Source: Silicimonas sp.
GTDB taxonomy: Bacteria; Pseudomonadota; Alphaproteobacteria; Rhodobacterales; Rhodobacteraceae
DNA length: 41,311 nucleotides
Assembly: GCA_013003245.1 (NCBI GenBank)
Contig: JABDJX010000248.1
Coordinates: 1-41,311, forward strand
Reading direction: 5' to 3'
Shown here: positions 7,933 to 15,957 of the stretch, piece by piece
How positions within the stretch are numbered: position 1 is the first letter of the stretch
Layout: the number at the start of each line of letters is the position of its first letter
Notes under the pieces: model-generated
Seen by the model: the letters and a program-made list of their open reading frames with translations, nothing else
Told to the model about the DNA's origin: nothing
The model's database searches: none
Translations under genes and position numbers: made by a program

Positions 7933-8810
7933 AGCGCATGTTCACAGTCCTGCCATTTCTTTGGCTGCTGGCGCTGTTCTTTTTGCCCTTCGTCATCGTT
8001 TTGAAAATATCGCTCAGCGACGCCGCCCTTTCGATTCCGCCTTACACGCCGACTTTGGATGTTTGGGGCGGATGGGAGGCTTTCAGAACCTTCTGGAGCG
8101 CGCTGGATTTTGAAAGCTACGCATTCCTGACTGAAGACGATCTATACTGGAAAGCCTACCTGTCTTCGCTGCAGATCGCAGGCATTTCGACCGTTCTGAC
8201 CCTTTTGGTTGGGTACCCCATCGCCTATGCCATGACGCGGGCGCCTGAGAACTGGCGGGGTGGTCTGATGCTGTTGATCATCTTGCCGTTTTGGACCAGC
8301 TTTTTGATCCGCGTTTACGCGTGGATGGGCATCCTGGCCAACGAAGGCCTGTTGAACCAGGTGCTGCTGTGGCTGGGCGTGATCGATACGCCGCTTGCGA
8401 TCATTAACACACCCGTCGCGGTCTATATCGGCATCGTCTACACTTACCTGCCGTTCATGGTGCTGCCGATCTATGCCGTGCTTGAACGCATGGACGACGC
8501 GCTTTTGGAGGCGGCCGAGGACCTTGGTTGCACCCGGCCGCAGGCCTTTTGGTCGATCACAGCACCCCTGTCGCGGCCAGGCATTTTGGCAGGCTGCTTT
8601 TTGGTCTTCATCCCGGCGATGGGAGAGTTCGTGATCCCGTCGCTTTTGGGTGGCTCTGATACGCTGATGATTGGGAAGATTCTTTGGGAGGAGTTTTTCA
8701 CCAACCGGGACTGGCCCATCGCCAGTGCCGTGGCCATCGTGTTGTTGCTGATCCTTGTTGTCCCAATTGCACTTTTTCAAAGGCAGCTGAACCGCGAGGC
8801 CGCACCATGA
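7929..8810 (+). CDS. Polyamine-type ABC transporter permease (PotH/PotB family)
   Basis: A 293-residue inner-membrane protein with about six transmembrane segments. The EAA loop that contacts the ATPase is visible as LLEAAEDLGCTRPQAFWSIT, near residue 190. The large periplasmic loop after the first segment is as in PotB/PotH. It overlaps the ATPase stop (ATGA) and the following permease start (ATGA), so all three are co-translated. It forms half of the membrane channel, pairing with the next gene's product. Confidence 0.93.
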   Translation: MKRMFTVLPFLWLLALFFLPFVIVLKISLSDAALSIPPYTPTLDVWGGWEAFRTFWSALDFESYAFLTEDDLYWKAYLSSLQIAGISTVLTLLVGYPIAYAMTRAPENWRGGLMLLIILPFWTSFLIRVYAWMGILANEGLLNQVLLWLGVIDTPLAIINTPVAVYIGIVYTYLPFMVLPIYAVLERMDDALLEAAEDLGCTRPQAFWSITAPLSRPGILAGCFLVFIPAMGEFVIPSLLGGSDTLMIGKILWEEFFTNRDWPIASAVAIVLLLILVVPIALFQRQLNREAAP

Positions 8811-9592
8811 GGCAGCTATCCGCCTTCAACGTGATCTCACTGACTTTGGGATTTGCATTTCTCTATCTGCCTATGCTGATTTTGATGATATACAGCTTTA
8901 ACGCGTCGAAGCTGGTAACAGTCTGGGGCGGGTTTTCTACAAAATGGTACGGTGAACTTTTACAGAATCAAGCGTTTCTGGATGCCGCTTGGGTCACGAT
9001 GAAAGTCGCATTTCTCTCGTCGACCATCGCGACAGTTCTGGGGACGATGGCCGCATACGCACTTGTGCGACGGCGGCGCTTCGTGGCCAGACCACTGTTC
9101 ACCGGCATGATCTATGCGCCATTGGTCATGCCCGAGGTGATCACCGGACTATCGCTGTTACTTCTCTTTATTTCGATCGGATTGGACCGCGGGGTTCTGA
9201 CGATTGTCCTTGCGCATACTACCTTTGCGATGTGCTTCGTCTCGGTCGTGGTGTCATCAAGATTGGTCAGCTTTGATCGCTCGTTGGAAGAGGCGGCGCT
9301 TGATCTTGGATGCTCAAACTTCGAGGCCTTCCGCTTCGTGACCTTGCCCATCATTGCGCCGGCAGTTTTCGCGGGATGGCTTTTGGCGTTCACACTGTCG
9401 TTGGATGATTTGGTGATTGCGTCCTTCACCGCCGGTCCGGCCGCGACGACGTTGCCAATCAAAATCTTTTCTTCTGTGCGTCTTGGGGTGAGCCCTGAGA
9501 TAAACGCGCTCTCAACGATAATCATCTGCGTGGTTACGATTGGCGTTATTGCTGCTTCTATTGTTACAAAGCGTCGACGTATCACTTCGTAG
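8807..9592 (+). CDS. Polyamine-type ABC transporter permease (PotI/PotC family)
   Basis: A 261-residue membrane protein with six predicted segments and an EAA loop LEEAALDLGCSNFEAFRFVT. The N-terminus LPMLILMIYSFNASK and the DDLVIASFTAGP segment are typical of PotC/PotI. The start is the ATG overlapping the previous gene's TGA; the frame is open upstream, but that stretch is inside the PotH-like gene. This is the last gene of the importer operon. No terminator stem is evident before the next small gene, 17 bp downstream. Confidence 0.92.
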   Translation: MRQLSAFNVISLTLGFAFLYLPMLILMIYSFNASKLVTVWGGFSTKWYGELLQNQAFLDAAWVTMKVAFLSSTIATVLGTMAAYALVRRRRFVARPLFTGMIYAPLVMPEVITGLSLLLLFISIGLDRGVLTIVLAHTTFAMCFVSVVVSSRLVSFDRSLEEAALDLGCSNFEAFRFVTLPIIAPAVFAGWLLAFTLSLDDLVIASFTAGPAATTLPIKIFSSVRLGVSPEINALSTIIICVVTIGVIAASIVTKRRRITS

Positions 9593-9609
9593 ACGGTATT
9601 GGTTTTGCC

Positions 9610-9879
9610 ATGAAATACATTATTGAATTTTTTGTGTCAGCTTTGCTGTGGTTTTGGATCTTTGTTTACCTCTTTAAAAATCCTGACATAATTTTGGAGC
9701 ATCGGGCTGTCGCTGGTGGAATACTGTTCACCTTGGGATTTGGAAGATGGCTTTTTCTGGTTGCGACAGAAGATCCGAAACGGATACCCGTAATGCTGAC
9801 ATTTGTATTAGGTATGGCTTCTGGAATAGGTGCCGCAGGCATTTTATTCGTGCCCGAGATGCGCGGCGTTCCCGGCTGA
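9610..9879 (+). CDS. Small membrane protein of unknown function
   Basis: An 89-residue protein that is almost entirely hydrophobic, with three likely transmembrane segments (about residues 4-22, 34-54 and 60-82) and a short charged loop ATEDPKRIP. I do not recognise a family. The ATG lies 17 bp after the permease stop but without a clear Shine-Dalgarno, so read-through from the polyamine operon is possible. Codon use is more AT-rich than in the transporter genes before it, which could mean a recent or weakly expressed gene. The continuous, coherent membrane topology is the main reason to accept it as coding. Confidence 0.55.
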   Translation: MKYIIEFFVSALLWFWIFVYLFKNPDIILEHRAVAGGILFTLGFGRWLFLVATEDPKRIPVMLTFVLGMASGIGAAGILFVPEMRGVPG

Positions 9880-10132
9880 CCTCTTCGGCGGAGTAATTCT
9901 CTAAAACAGGATTACAACCTCAGGTGGCATTAGAGTGATATGGCGTGTGGCGCTCGGTGTAGGCCTTATTGCTTGAAACGATCCGTTGTTTTCTAAACGA
10001 CAGTTAAGATTCCGTGGCTATTAGCCCATTCTTTCATCAGTTTTTGCGCAAATCTGAAACTTCCCCTTTCTTTATAGTCCGTTAATCGGCAGACGCATAA
10101 ACACGTCGCAAGTGTTATGCGCGGAGGATGGT
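9880..10132. other. AT-richer intergenic stretch without a recognisable gene
   Basis: About 250 bp between two small unknown genes. I see no ORF with a ribosome site, no tRNA and no strong stem with a T-run. A plausible promoter for the next gene would lie in the AT-rich part around 10040-10080, but no -35/-10 pair with normal spacing stands out. Confidence 0.5.
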
Positions 10133-10375
10133 ATGATCGTTAACGTAGTTGATCTGCGAGAGAAACAGTATCGGTGGAAATCAATACTCGCTGTGGTTGA
10201 AAGCGCGGCGAAAAATAATGTGGCTGACGACGCGGATGTGACCGAAGCAGCATTAGGGGTGGAAATTGACTACGCGGAACGCGAAGATATTTCGGTTCGC
10301 GATGCTTTCATTTGGGCTGAGCAGGTGCAGGGCAAGGTGACGCTCTATCTCTATGACAAAGACAAAGGAAAATAG
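10133..10375 (+). CDS. Small soluble protein of unknown function
   Basis: An 80-residue, acidic, soluble protein (starts MIVNVVDLREKQYRW, ends YLYDKDKGK). The ATG at 10133 is chosen over an upstream in-frame ATG because GGAGG (10123-10127) sits 5 bases before it. I recognise no domain. The next gene's in-frame GTG overlaps its stop, and that gene's preferred ATG is 35 bp downstream, so the two may be co-transcribed. The function is unknown. Confidence 0.6.
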   Translation: MIVNVVDLREKQYRWKSILAVVESAAKNNVADDADVTEAALGVEIDYAEREDISVRDAFIWAEQVQGKVTLYLYDKDKGK

Positions 10376-10410
10376 TGATCGGTTGGCCCGGTCATTTCTG
10401 GGGCAAGTGC

Positions 10411-11034
10411 ATGAAACACATTCTCATTTACGGCGACAGCAACACCTTTGGCACGGCACCGATGCGTGATTTAACCGACAGTCCCATTCTTCCGCGCGGG
10501 GTGCGGTGGGGTGATCAGATGGCGCAGGCGCTGGGAGATAATTACGCGGTGACAATTGAGGGCCTGCCGGGGCGCACTACCGTTTTTGACGATCCCGTAG
10601 AAGGCGAGCATCTGAACGGATTGCGCATTTTGCCCGCGATCCTGCATTCGCACAAACCGATCGATTTGCTGATCATCGCGCTTGGGACGAACGACCAAAA
10701 ACGCAAGTTCGGTCTTGGTACTATCGACATAGCACTTGGTGTGGCGCGTCTTATCCGTGAAGCAATGGCGAGTGGCGTAGTTCAGCATACTTTGGCAATT
10801 TGTCCACCTGTCGTTGAAATACGTGGCGAGTTGGGGGACATTTTCTACGGCGGGCCTGAACGCGCGTCCGACTTGCCGCGTTTGATGGAAAGGTCAGCTG
10901 TCCGCGAAGGTGCAGCCTTTTTCGACGCGGGCAAGCACATCCACGTAGATGCTTTGGATGGCGTGCATTGGAATGCTCAAGCGCACGCATCGCTTGGCGA
11001 AGCGGTTGCCAAAGTGATTCCCGACCTGATCTAA
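10411..11034 (+). CDS. SGNH/GDSL-family esterase (arylesterase-like)
   Basis: A 207-residue hydrolase with the SGNH blocks in order. Block I is GDSNTFG (residues 8-14, nucleophile S10), with an oxyanion Gly in GLPGRTT. Block III is ALGTNDQK (the Asn of GxND), and block V is DGVHWN carrying the catalytic Asp and His. Such enzymes hydrolyse short-chain esters, aryl esters or acetyl groups on sugars. There is no signal peptide, so it is probably cytoplasmic. The ATG at 10411 is preferred because motif I normally follows within ten residues; a GTG at 10375 would add 12 residues. Its stop interlocks with that of the convergent MarR gene in the word CTAA. Confidence 0.88.
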   Translation: MKHILIYGDSNTFGTAPMRDLTDSPILPRGVRWGDQMAQALGDNYAVTIEGLPGRTTVFDDPVEGEHLNGLRILPAILHSHKPIDLLIIALGTNDQKRKFGLGTIDIALGVARLIREAMASGVVQHTLAICPPVVEIRGELGDIFYGGPERASDLPRLMERSAVREGAAFFDAGKHIHVDALDGVHWNAQAHASLGEAVAKVIPDLI

Positions 11035-11474
11035 AACGTTGAAAGCTCGGCATTTTCGCCCTCGTTCAGTTTGCCCAGAAGCTCGGAAAGCACCTGATGT
11101 TCCCGAGCCGTGAGTTTGGCCCGCATGGCTTCGTTGTTGGCAACTGCAAACGGCGTTCCCTTGTCGATGCAAGATTGACCAAATGCCGTTAGCTGCACGC
11201 GCCTTGTGCGCTTGTCTCCGTCGCCACCGGTTCGCACAATCAACCCATCTTCCTCCATACCGCGCAATGCTCGGGAGGCTGCGGTCCTGTCGATCCCGAC
11301 AAAATTTGCGATTTCAGAGGGTTGCTCCAGGCCTTCATTTCCAACGCCAAGCAACACACACCATGTAATTCGGGTGAGGCCAAGCGTTTTTAACGCGTCA
11401 TCCAGCCGACGTTCTTGCAGCCGTGCGGCCAGTGACAGATTGTATCCAAGCGAAGCGTGAAGTCGATATCGCAT
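11031..11474 (-). CDS. MarR-family transcriptional regulator
   Basis: A winged-helix regulator of about 147 residues. The recognition helix is in IDRTAASRALRGMEEDGLI and the wing in GGDGDKRTRRVQLT. A long N-terminal dimer helix (YNLSLAARLQERRLDDAL) and a C-terminal helix frame them. MarR proteins are dimeric repressors or activators usually released by small aromatic or carboxylic ligands. Possible starts are ATG 11474 (used here, just before helix 1), ATG 11492 and an unlikely upstream start at 11609; no clear Shine-Dalgarno decides. It diverges from a LivJ-type binding-protein gene with about 170 bp between them, so it probably controls that transporter. Confidence 0.86.
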   Translation of the reverse strand: MRYRLHASLGYNLSLAARLQERRLDDALKTLGLTRITWCVLLGVGNEGLEQPSEIANFVGIDRTAASRALRGMEEDGLIVRTGGDGDKRTRRVQLTAFGQSCIDKGTPFAVANNEAMRAKLTAREHQVLSELLGKLNEGENAELSTF

Positions 11475-11557
11475 GGCCCGAGTTGGAAGCATGCGCCGAA
11501 GGTTGTCAATCGGGCGAGACGATTTCTTGTCCCAGACCAAGATCGACTCGCAGCCGT

Positions 11558-11581
11558 GCAATGGTTGTGCCAAACCGTTGC
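11558..11581. promoter_or_regulatory. Imperfect dyad, candidate MarR operator
   Basis: GCAATGGTT (11558-11566) and AACCGTTGC (11573-11581) form a 9-bp inverted repeat with one mismatch around a 6-bp spacer. It lies in the divergent MarR/binding-protein gap, 65 bp before the binding-protein start. The 24-bp size is suitable for a MarR dimer, but no second copy is visible. Confidence 0.3.
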
Positions 11582-11646
11582 AACAGAACACTAACGGCAA
11601 ATCGCCCAATCAGAGGCGCAGCTGAAGACCAACAAGGGAGATAGTT

Positions 11647-12792
11647 ATGAAACTGAAATCATTGGCACTTGCGGCAGCCATTCTGGGATTTGCCAGCACG
11701 GCTGTGGCTGACGGCCACGGCGGTGCGAAAATTGGGATGATCACAACGCTTTCGGGCGGCGGTGCGGGCTTGGGCATTGATGTGCGCGATGGCTTCATGC
11801 TCGCGATCAAACAGGGCGGCATGAATAACGTCGTGGTCGTGATCGAAGACGACCAGCGCAAGCCTGACATCGCCGTTCAACTGGCCGACAAGATGATCCA
11901 GTCCGAAAAGGTCGACATCCTGACCGGCATCATCTGGTCGAACCTTGCAATGGCGGTGGTACCTGCTGCTGTGGCGCAAGGTAAATTCTACCTGTCGCCA
12001 AACGCCGGACCATCGGCACTTGCTGGTAAGGGGTGCCACCCGAACTACTTCAACGTCGCGTGGCAGAATGACAATCTGCACGAAGCGGCCGGCGCCTATG
12101 CCAACAGCGCAGGGTTTGCCAATTCGTTCATTCTGGCCCCGAATTACCCGGCAGGTCAGGATGCCTTGACCGGTTACAAACGCCAGTATCAGGGCGATTT
12201 GGCGGGCGAGTTATTCACCGAGCTTGGCCAGACGGACTATGCATCGGAAATCGCGCAAATCCGTGCCTCCGGTGCCGATAGCGTGTTCTTCTTCCTCCCC
12301 GGTGGCATGGGGATTTCGTTCCTCAAGCAATACGCTGACAGCGGTGTCGATATCCCGCTGGTGGGTCCGGCTTTCAGCTTTGATCAGGGCATTTTGCAAG
12401 CCGTGGGCGATGCGGCAATGGGCGTGGTGAACACCTCGCAGTGGAACAAGGACATCGACAACCCCACGAACGCCGCTTTCGTAGAGAGCTTCCAAGCCGA
12501 ATATGGTCGCCTGCCATCGCTTTATGCAAGCCAAGGTTTCGATACGGCAAATCTGATCCTAAGTGCTCTGAAGTCCGCCGATGTGAAGGACGCCGACGCC
12601 TTCCGTGTGGCGTTGAAGGCAGCTGAATTTGACAGCACCCGCGGCGACTTTGCCTTCGGGCCCAACAACCACCCGGTGCAAAACATCTATGTGCGCGAAG
12701 TGATCAAGGAAGGCGATGTCTTTACCAATAAGATCATCGGCACAGCTCTTGAGGGGCACGCAGACGTCTATGCCGCCGAGTGCAAAATGTAA
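11647..12792 (+). CDS. ABC transporter substrate-binding protein (LivJ / branched-chain amino acid type)
   Basis: A 381-residue periplasmic protein with a Sec signal peptide ending AVA near residue 21, then GHGGAKIGMITTLSGG, the usual start of type-I LivJ-like receptors. The middle has VDILTGIIWSN and YLSPNAGPSALAG, and the second lobe starts about LAGELFTELGQTDYASEIAQIRAS. Members bind amino acids, aromatic acids, urea, amides or other small anions. GGGAG precedes the ATG. It faces a MarR gene and is followed, after an opposite-strand GNAT gene, by matching permease and ATPase genes. Because these genes adjoin a sulfonate operon, a sulfonate ligand is a testable possibility; an aromatic acid would fit the MarR regulator equally well. 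Confidence 0.9.
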   Translation: MKLKSLALAAAILGFASTAVADGHGGAKIGMITTLSGGGAGLGIDVRDGFMLAIKQGGMNNVVVVIEDDQRKPDIAVQLADKMIQSEKVDILTGIIWSNLAMAVVPAAVAQGKFYLSPNAGPSALAGKGCHPNYFNVAWQNDNLHEAAGAYANSAGFANSFILAPNYPAGQDALTGYKRQYQGDLAGELFTELGQTDYASEIAQIRASGADSVFFFLPGGMGISFLKQYADSGVDIPLVGPAFSFDQGILQAVGDAAMGVVNTSQWNKDIDNPTNAAFVESFQAEYGRLPSLYASQGFDTANLILSALKSADVKDADAFRVALKAAEFDSTRGDFAFGPNNHPVQNIYVREVIKEGDVFTNKIIGTALEGHADVYAAECKM

Positions 12793-12793
12793 C

Positions 12794-13285
12794 TCATAAG
12801 TGGTAGAGCTTGATGATGCGGTCAACGGGCGTGCCGTCCTTCAATGGCACGCCCGGGACAATAGAATGATCTTCAAATCCCATCTTCGCATAATAAGCCA
12901 AACCCGGCACATTGTCGGCGCGTATCTTTGCATTGATCGTGGTCAGACCTGCGTCTTTAACAAAGCGCTTGGTCGCCTCGAAAAGCGCCGTTCCAACGCC
13001 CTTCACTACTGGCGTCTGGCGCGCAAAGGTTGCGATATAGCCAACGCCCGACGGCTCTTCCTCAAGTTCAACCGACTGAAACCCGGCAATATCGCCGTGC
13101 TTATCAACCGCCACATGACAGCACGAAAGCAGAGCCCCGTCGATATACCAGTCAACGATGTTTTGACAGGTAACGGGCACTTCAAACGCCGTTGTGCCAC
13201 CAATGGCGATGATCTCGTTGAGAAGCGTCGTCATCTGTGGCGCGTGTTGCGGCGCGGCACGGCGGATATCGGCAAGCTTTGGCAT
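12794..13285 (-). CDS. GNAT-family N-acetyltransferase
   Basis: A 163-residue GCN5-related acetyltransferase. The acetyl-CoA-binding motif A is VVKGVGTALFEA, preceded by the strand GYIATFARQ, and the C-terminal NVPGLAYYAKMGFEDHS is the usual motif B strand-helix. These enzymes move an acetyl group from acetyl-CoA to an amine of a small molecule or protein; the phosphinothricin-acetyltransferase-like layout suggests a small amino compound, but this is weak. The ATG at 13285 is preferred over 13300. It lies on the opposite strand inside the LivJHMGF gene set: 1 bp from the end of the binding-protein gene and 29 bp from the start of the first permease gene. Confidence 0.85.
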   Translation of the reverse strand: MPKLADIRRAAPQHAPQMTTLLNEIIAIGGTTAFEVPVTCQNIVDWYIDGALLSCCHVAVDKHGDIAGFQSVELEEEPSGVGYIATFARQTPVVKGVGTALFEATKRFVKDAGLTTINAKIRADNVPGLAYYAKMGFEDHSIVPGVPLKDGTPVDRIIKLYHL

Positions 13286-13314
13286 GATCGGCACCCTCAC
13301 AAGAGGACGGTGTG

Positions 13315-14235
13315 ATGTCCACCCTGCTCTTGATCGAACAGGTTCTGAACGGCTTGCAGCTTGGCGTGATGCTGTTCCTCATGGCTGCCGGCCTGACGCT
13401 TGTGTTCGGTGTAATGGGCCTGATCAACCTTGCGCATGGTTCGCTGTTCATGGTTGGTGCCTTTGCGGCGGCTGGTGTTGCGGGGGCGACCGGGTCTTTC
13501 CTGCTGGGGCTGATCGCGGCCTTGGCGGCGGCGGCGGCGGCTGGTGCACTGGTCGAAGTGGTGGTGCTCAGACGGCTCTATAACCGGGATCATCTTGATC
13601 AGGTCTTGGCAACCTTCGCTCTGATCCTGATATTCTCGGAAGGCACCCGCTGGCTATTTGGCTCGTTCCCGCTTTACCTCAACATACCCGCAGCACTTTC
13701 CGGTCCGGTAACGCTTCCCGGCGGCATCGAATATCCGCTTTACCGCCTGACTTTGATAGTCATCGGCCTTGTCATTGCGGCCGGCCTGACGCTTTTGATC
13801 AACCGAACCCGGCTTGGCGTGCAAATCCGCGCGGGCGAAAACGACCGAGAGATGATTGCCGCCCTGGGTGTCGATATCTCCAAGCTTTACACGATCGTCT
13901 TTGCACTGGGCGCAGCTCTCGCAGGCCTTGCAGGCGCCTTAGTGGGCGCGATCCAATCGGTGCAGGTCGGTATGGGCGAGCCTGTGTTGATCCTTGCCTT
14001 CGTGGTGATCGTGATCGGCGGTATCGGATCAATCAAGGGAGCGCTGATCGGGTCACTTTTGGTCGGCCTGACAGACACGCTGGGCGGCGTTTTGCTTCCA
14101 ACACTTTTCCGGCAATTCATGGAAAGCTCATCCGCTGCGGCTGTCGGTTCGGCCTTGGCGTCAATGCTGATCTACATCCTGATGGCCGCGGTTCTGATCT
14201 GGCGACCCACCGGGCTCTTCGGTGCACGCGCATGA
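13315..14235 (+). CDS. LivH-type ABC transporter permease (branched-chain amino acid family)
   Basis: A 306-residue inner-membrane protein with about eight hydrophobic segments. The family's early GLTLVFGVMGLINLAHGSLFMVGAF is present, as is the late GEPVLILAFVVIVIGGIGSIKGALIGSLLVG. The ATG at 13315 follows GAGGA with a 7-base spacer; an adjacent GTG at 13312 is the alternative. Its TGA overlaps the next ATG. It pairs with the LivM-type subunit. An Ala-rich stretch (about residues 63-80) is unusual but within a membrane segment. Confidence 0.92.
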   Translation: MSTLLLIEQVLNGLQLGVMLFLMAAGLTLVFGVMGLINLAHGSLFMVGAFAAAGVAGATGSFLLGLIAALAAAAAAGALVEVVVLRRLYNRDHLDQVLATFALILIFSEGTRWLFGSFPLYLNIPAALSGPVTLPGGIEYPLYRLTLIVIGLVIAAGLTLLINRTRLGVQIRAGENDREMIAALGVDISKLYTIVFALGAALAGLAGALVGAIQSVQVGMGEPVLILAFVVIVIGGIGSIKGALIGSLLVGLTDTLGGVLLPTLFRQFMESSSAAAVGSALASMLIYILMAAVLIWRPTGLFGARA

Positions 14236-15215
14236 AGCGCGAGGTGCTATTTAATGCGGCAATGCTGCTGGGCCTGATCCTGTTCCCGCTTTGGGCGTGG
14301 TGGGCGGACGAACCGTTCATGATCACATTGGCGACAAAGGCGGCCATCCTTGCCTTGGCGGGTGTCGGGTTGAATATCGCACTGGGCCATGGTGGCCTTG
14401 TCAGCCTGGGGCATGCGGCATTCTTCGGCATTGGCGGATATGCGATGGGCGTGCTGGCGAGCCACGCGCAAACCTTTGATCCCATCCTTGAAGCACCGTT
14501 CCTGATCGAAGGCACCAAATCGATGCCAATCATCTGGGCGGTTGCGATCTTGGCCTCTGGTTTGGCTGCTTTGATCATTGGCGCGCTCAGCCTGCGCACA
14601 ACTGGTGTTTACTTCATCATGATCACTCTGGCGTTTGGGCAAATGCTGTTTTTCTTCTCGATCAGCTGGCCCGCTTACGGAGGTGAAGATGGGTTGTCGA
14701 TCTACGTGCGCAACGGGTTTCCCGGCTTGAACACACTTGATCCTATCCAGTTTTATGGGATTGCCTTCGCAATTCTCATCATTGTTCTGTTCTTTGCCGC
14801 GCGCCTTGCCGCGTCGCCCTTCGGATTGGCCTTGAACGCGGCAAGGCAATCCTCAGACCGGGTCGAAACCGTCGGCATCGCTCCCTTTCGGTTGCGACTG
14901 GTTGCCTTCACGCTCTCGGGCATGGTCACCGGGCTGGCGGGTGCGCTTTTTGCTGATCTTAATCGGTTCGTCAGCCCCTCAATGTTCAGCTGGCAAACCA
15001 GTGGCGAGATCATCGTGTTCGTCATTATTGGAGGCGTGGGACGGCTTTTTGGCCCGGTCGTAGGCGCTGTTTTGTTCATCGCCTTGGAGCATATTCTGGG
15101 CGGGCTGTCTGATTTCTGGCACATCTACCTTGGTGTGCTGTTGCTTCTGATTGTTCTTTTTGCGCGCGGTGGTGTGATCGGTACGTTTTCGGCTCGGACG
15201 GTGGCACATGACTAG
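14232..15215 (+). CDS. LivM-type ABC transporter permease (branched-chain amino acid family)
   Basis: A 327-residue membrane protein with eight to ten hydrophobic segments. Diagnostic LivM stretches are LNIALGHGGLVSLGHAAFFGIGGY near residue 50, the RTTGVYFIMITLAFGQM helix, and ARQSSDRVETVGI in the cytoplasmic loop. It overlaps the upstream permease by 4 bp and the downstream ATPase by 8 bp. With LivH it forms the pore for a substrate delivered by the LivJ-type receptor. Confidence 0.92.
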   Translation: MKREVLFNAAMLLGLILFPLWAWWADEPFMITLATKAAILALAGVGLNIALGHGGLVSLGHAAFFGIGGYAMGVLASHAQTFDPILEAPFLIEGTKSMPIIWAVAILASGLAALIIGALSLRTTGVYFIMITLAFGQMLFFFSISWPAYGGEDGLSIYVRNGFPGLNTLDPIQFYGIAFAILIIVLFFAARLAASPFGLALNAARQSSDRVETVGIAPFRLRLVAFTLSGMVTGLAGALFADLNRFVSPSMFSWQTSGEIIVFVIIGGVGRLFGPVVGAVLFIALEHILGGLSDFWHIYLGVLLLLIVLFARGGVIGTFSARTVAHD

Positions 15216-15957
15216 CCCAATTCTGGAAACCCGCGGTATCACCAAAAGCTTTGGTGCGCTCAAAGCCAGCCGGGCTGTTACCATTGACCTGAGACCGGGT
15301 GAGATCCATGCGCTGATCGGCCCGAATGGCGCGGGCAAATCAACACTGATCAAACAAATCGCCGGGAGCCTTGCACCCGATGCGGGGCAGGTGTTCTTGA
15401 AGGGCGAAGACGTTACATCGCTGCCGGTCCCGGCACGGGCGCGGCGCGGCTTGGGGCGCACGTTTCAGATATCGGCGCTGGCGATGGAAGACACGGTGCT
15501 GCAAAACGCGATGTTGGGCGCCATCGGCGCGCGCAGCTCGCCCTATCGCTTTTTCAAGCGCGCCCTTGCGCCATCCGAGCTGCGCGATATCGCCGAAGCG
15601 GCTCTTGTTCGCGTGGGATTGGCGGATGTTGCAAAGATGCGCACGTCAGACCTTTCGCACGGTCAGCGCCGCCAATTGGAAGTCGCGGTGGCCCTGACAA
15701 TGGAGCCGAAAGCGTTCGTCATGGATGAACCGATGGCGGGCCTTGGCGCAGAAGGCTCGCAAAAGATGACGGGGTTTCTTGACGGGCTGCGGGCCAAGGC
15801 TCCGATCTTGCTGGTCGAGCACGACATGGATGCGGTGTTTGCGCTGGCAGACCGTGTCAGCGTTCTGGTCTATGGCGAAGTCATTGCGACCGGCACCGTG
15901 GCAGAGGTGCGCGCGGATGCGACCGTGCGATCTGCCTATCTGGGAGAGGACGCATGA
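15208..15957 (+). CDS. LivG-type ABC transporter ATP-binding protein
   Basis: A 249-residue ATPase with Walker A GPNGAGKSTLI, LivG-type RTFQISAL after the Q-loop, the signature LSHGQRRQLEVAVAL and Walker B AFVMDEPMAGLG. The signature reads LSHGQ and the Walker B is AFVMDEP, both tolerated variants in this family. It overlaps the permease before it by 8 bp and the next ATPase by 4 bp, so the four genes are translated together. The H-loop histidine is in LLVEHDMDAVF. Confidence 0.92.
   Translation: MTSPILETRGITKSFGALKASRAVTIDLRPGEIHALIGPNGAGKSTLIKQIAGSLAPDAGQVFLKGEDVTSLPVPARARRGLGRTFQISALAMEDTVLQNAMLGAIGARSSPYRFFKRALAPSELRDIAEAALVRVGLADVAKMRTSDLSHGQRRQLEVAVALTMEPKAFVMDEPMAGLGAEGSQKMTGFLDGLRAKAPILLVEHDMDAVFALADRVSVLVYGEVIATGTVAEVRADATVRSAYLGEDA

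Noticed and set aside
13500-13560. GC-rich GGC repeat as a microsatellite
   Set aside because: It encodes an Ala-rich membrane helix of the LivH-type permease in frame and is explained by the protein.
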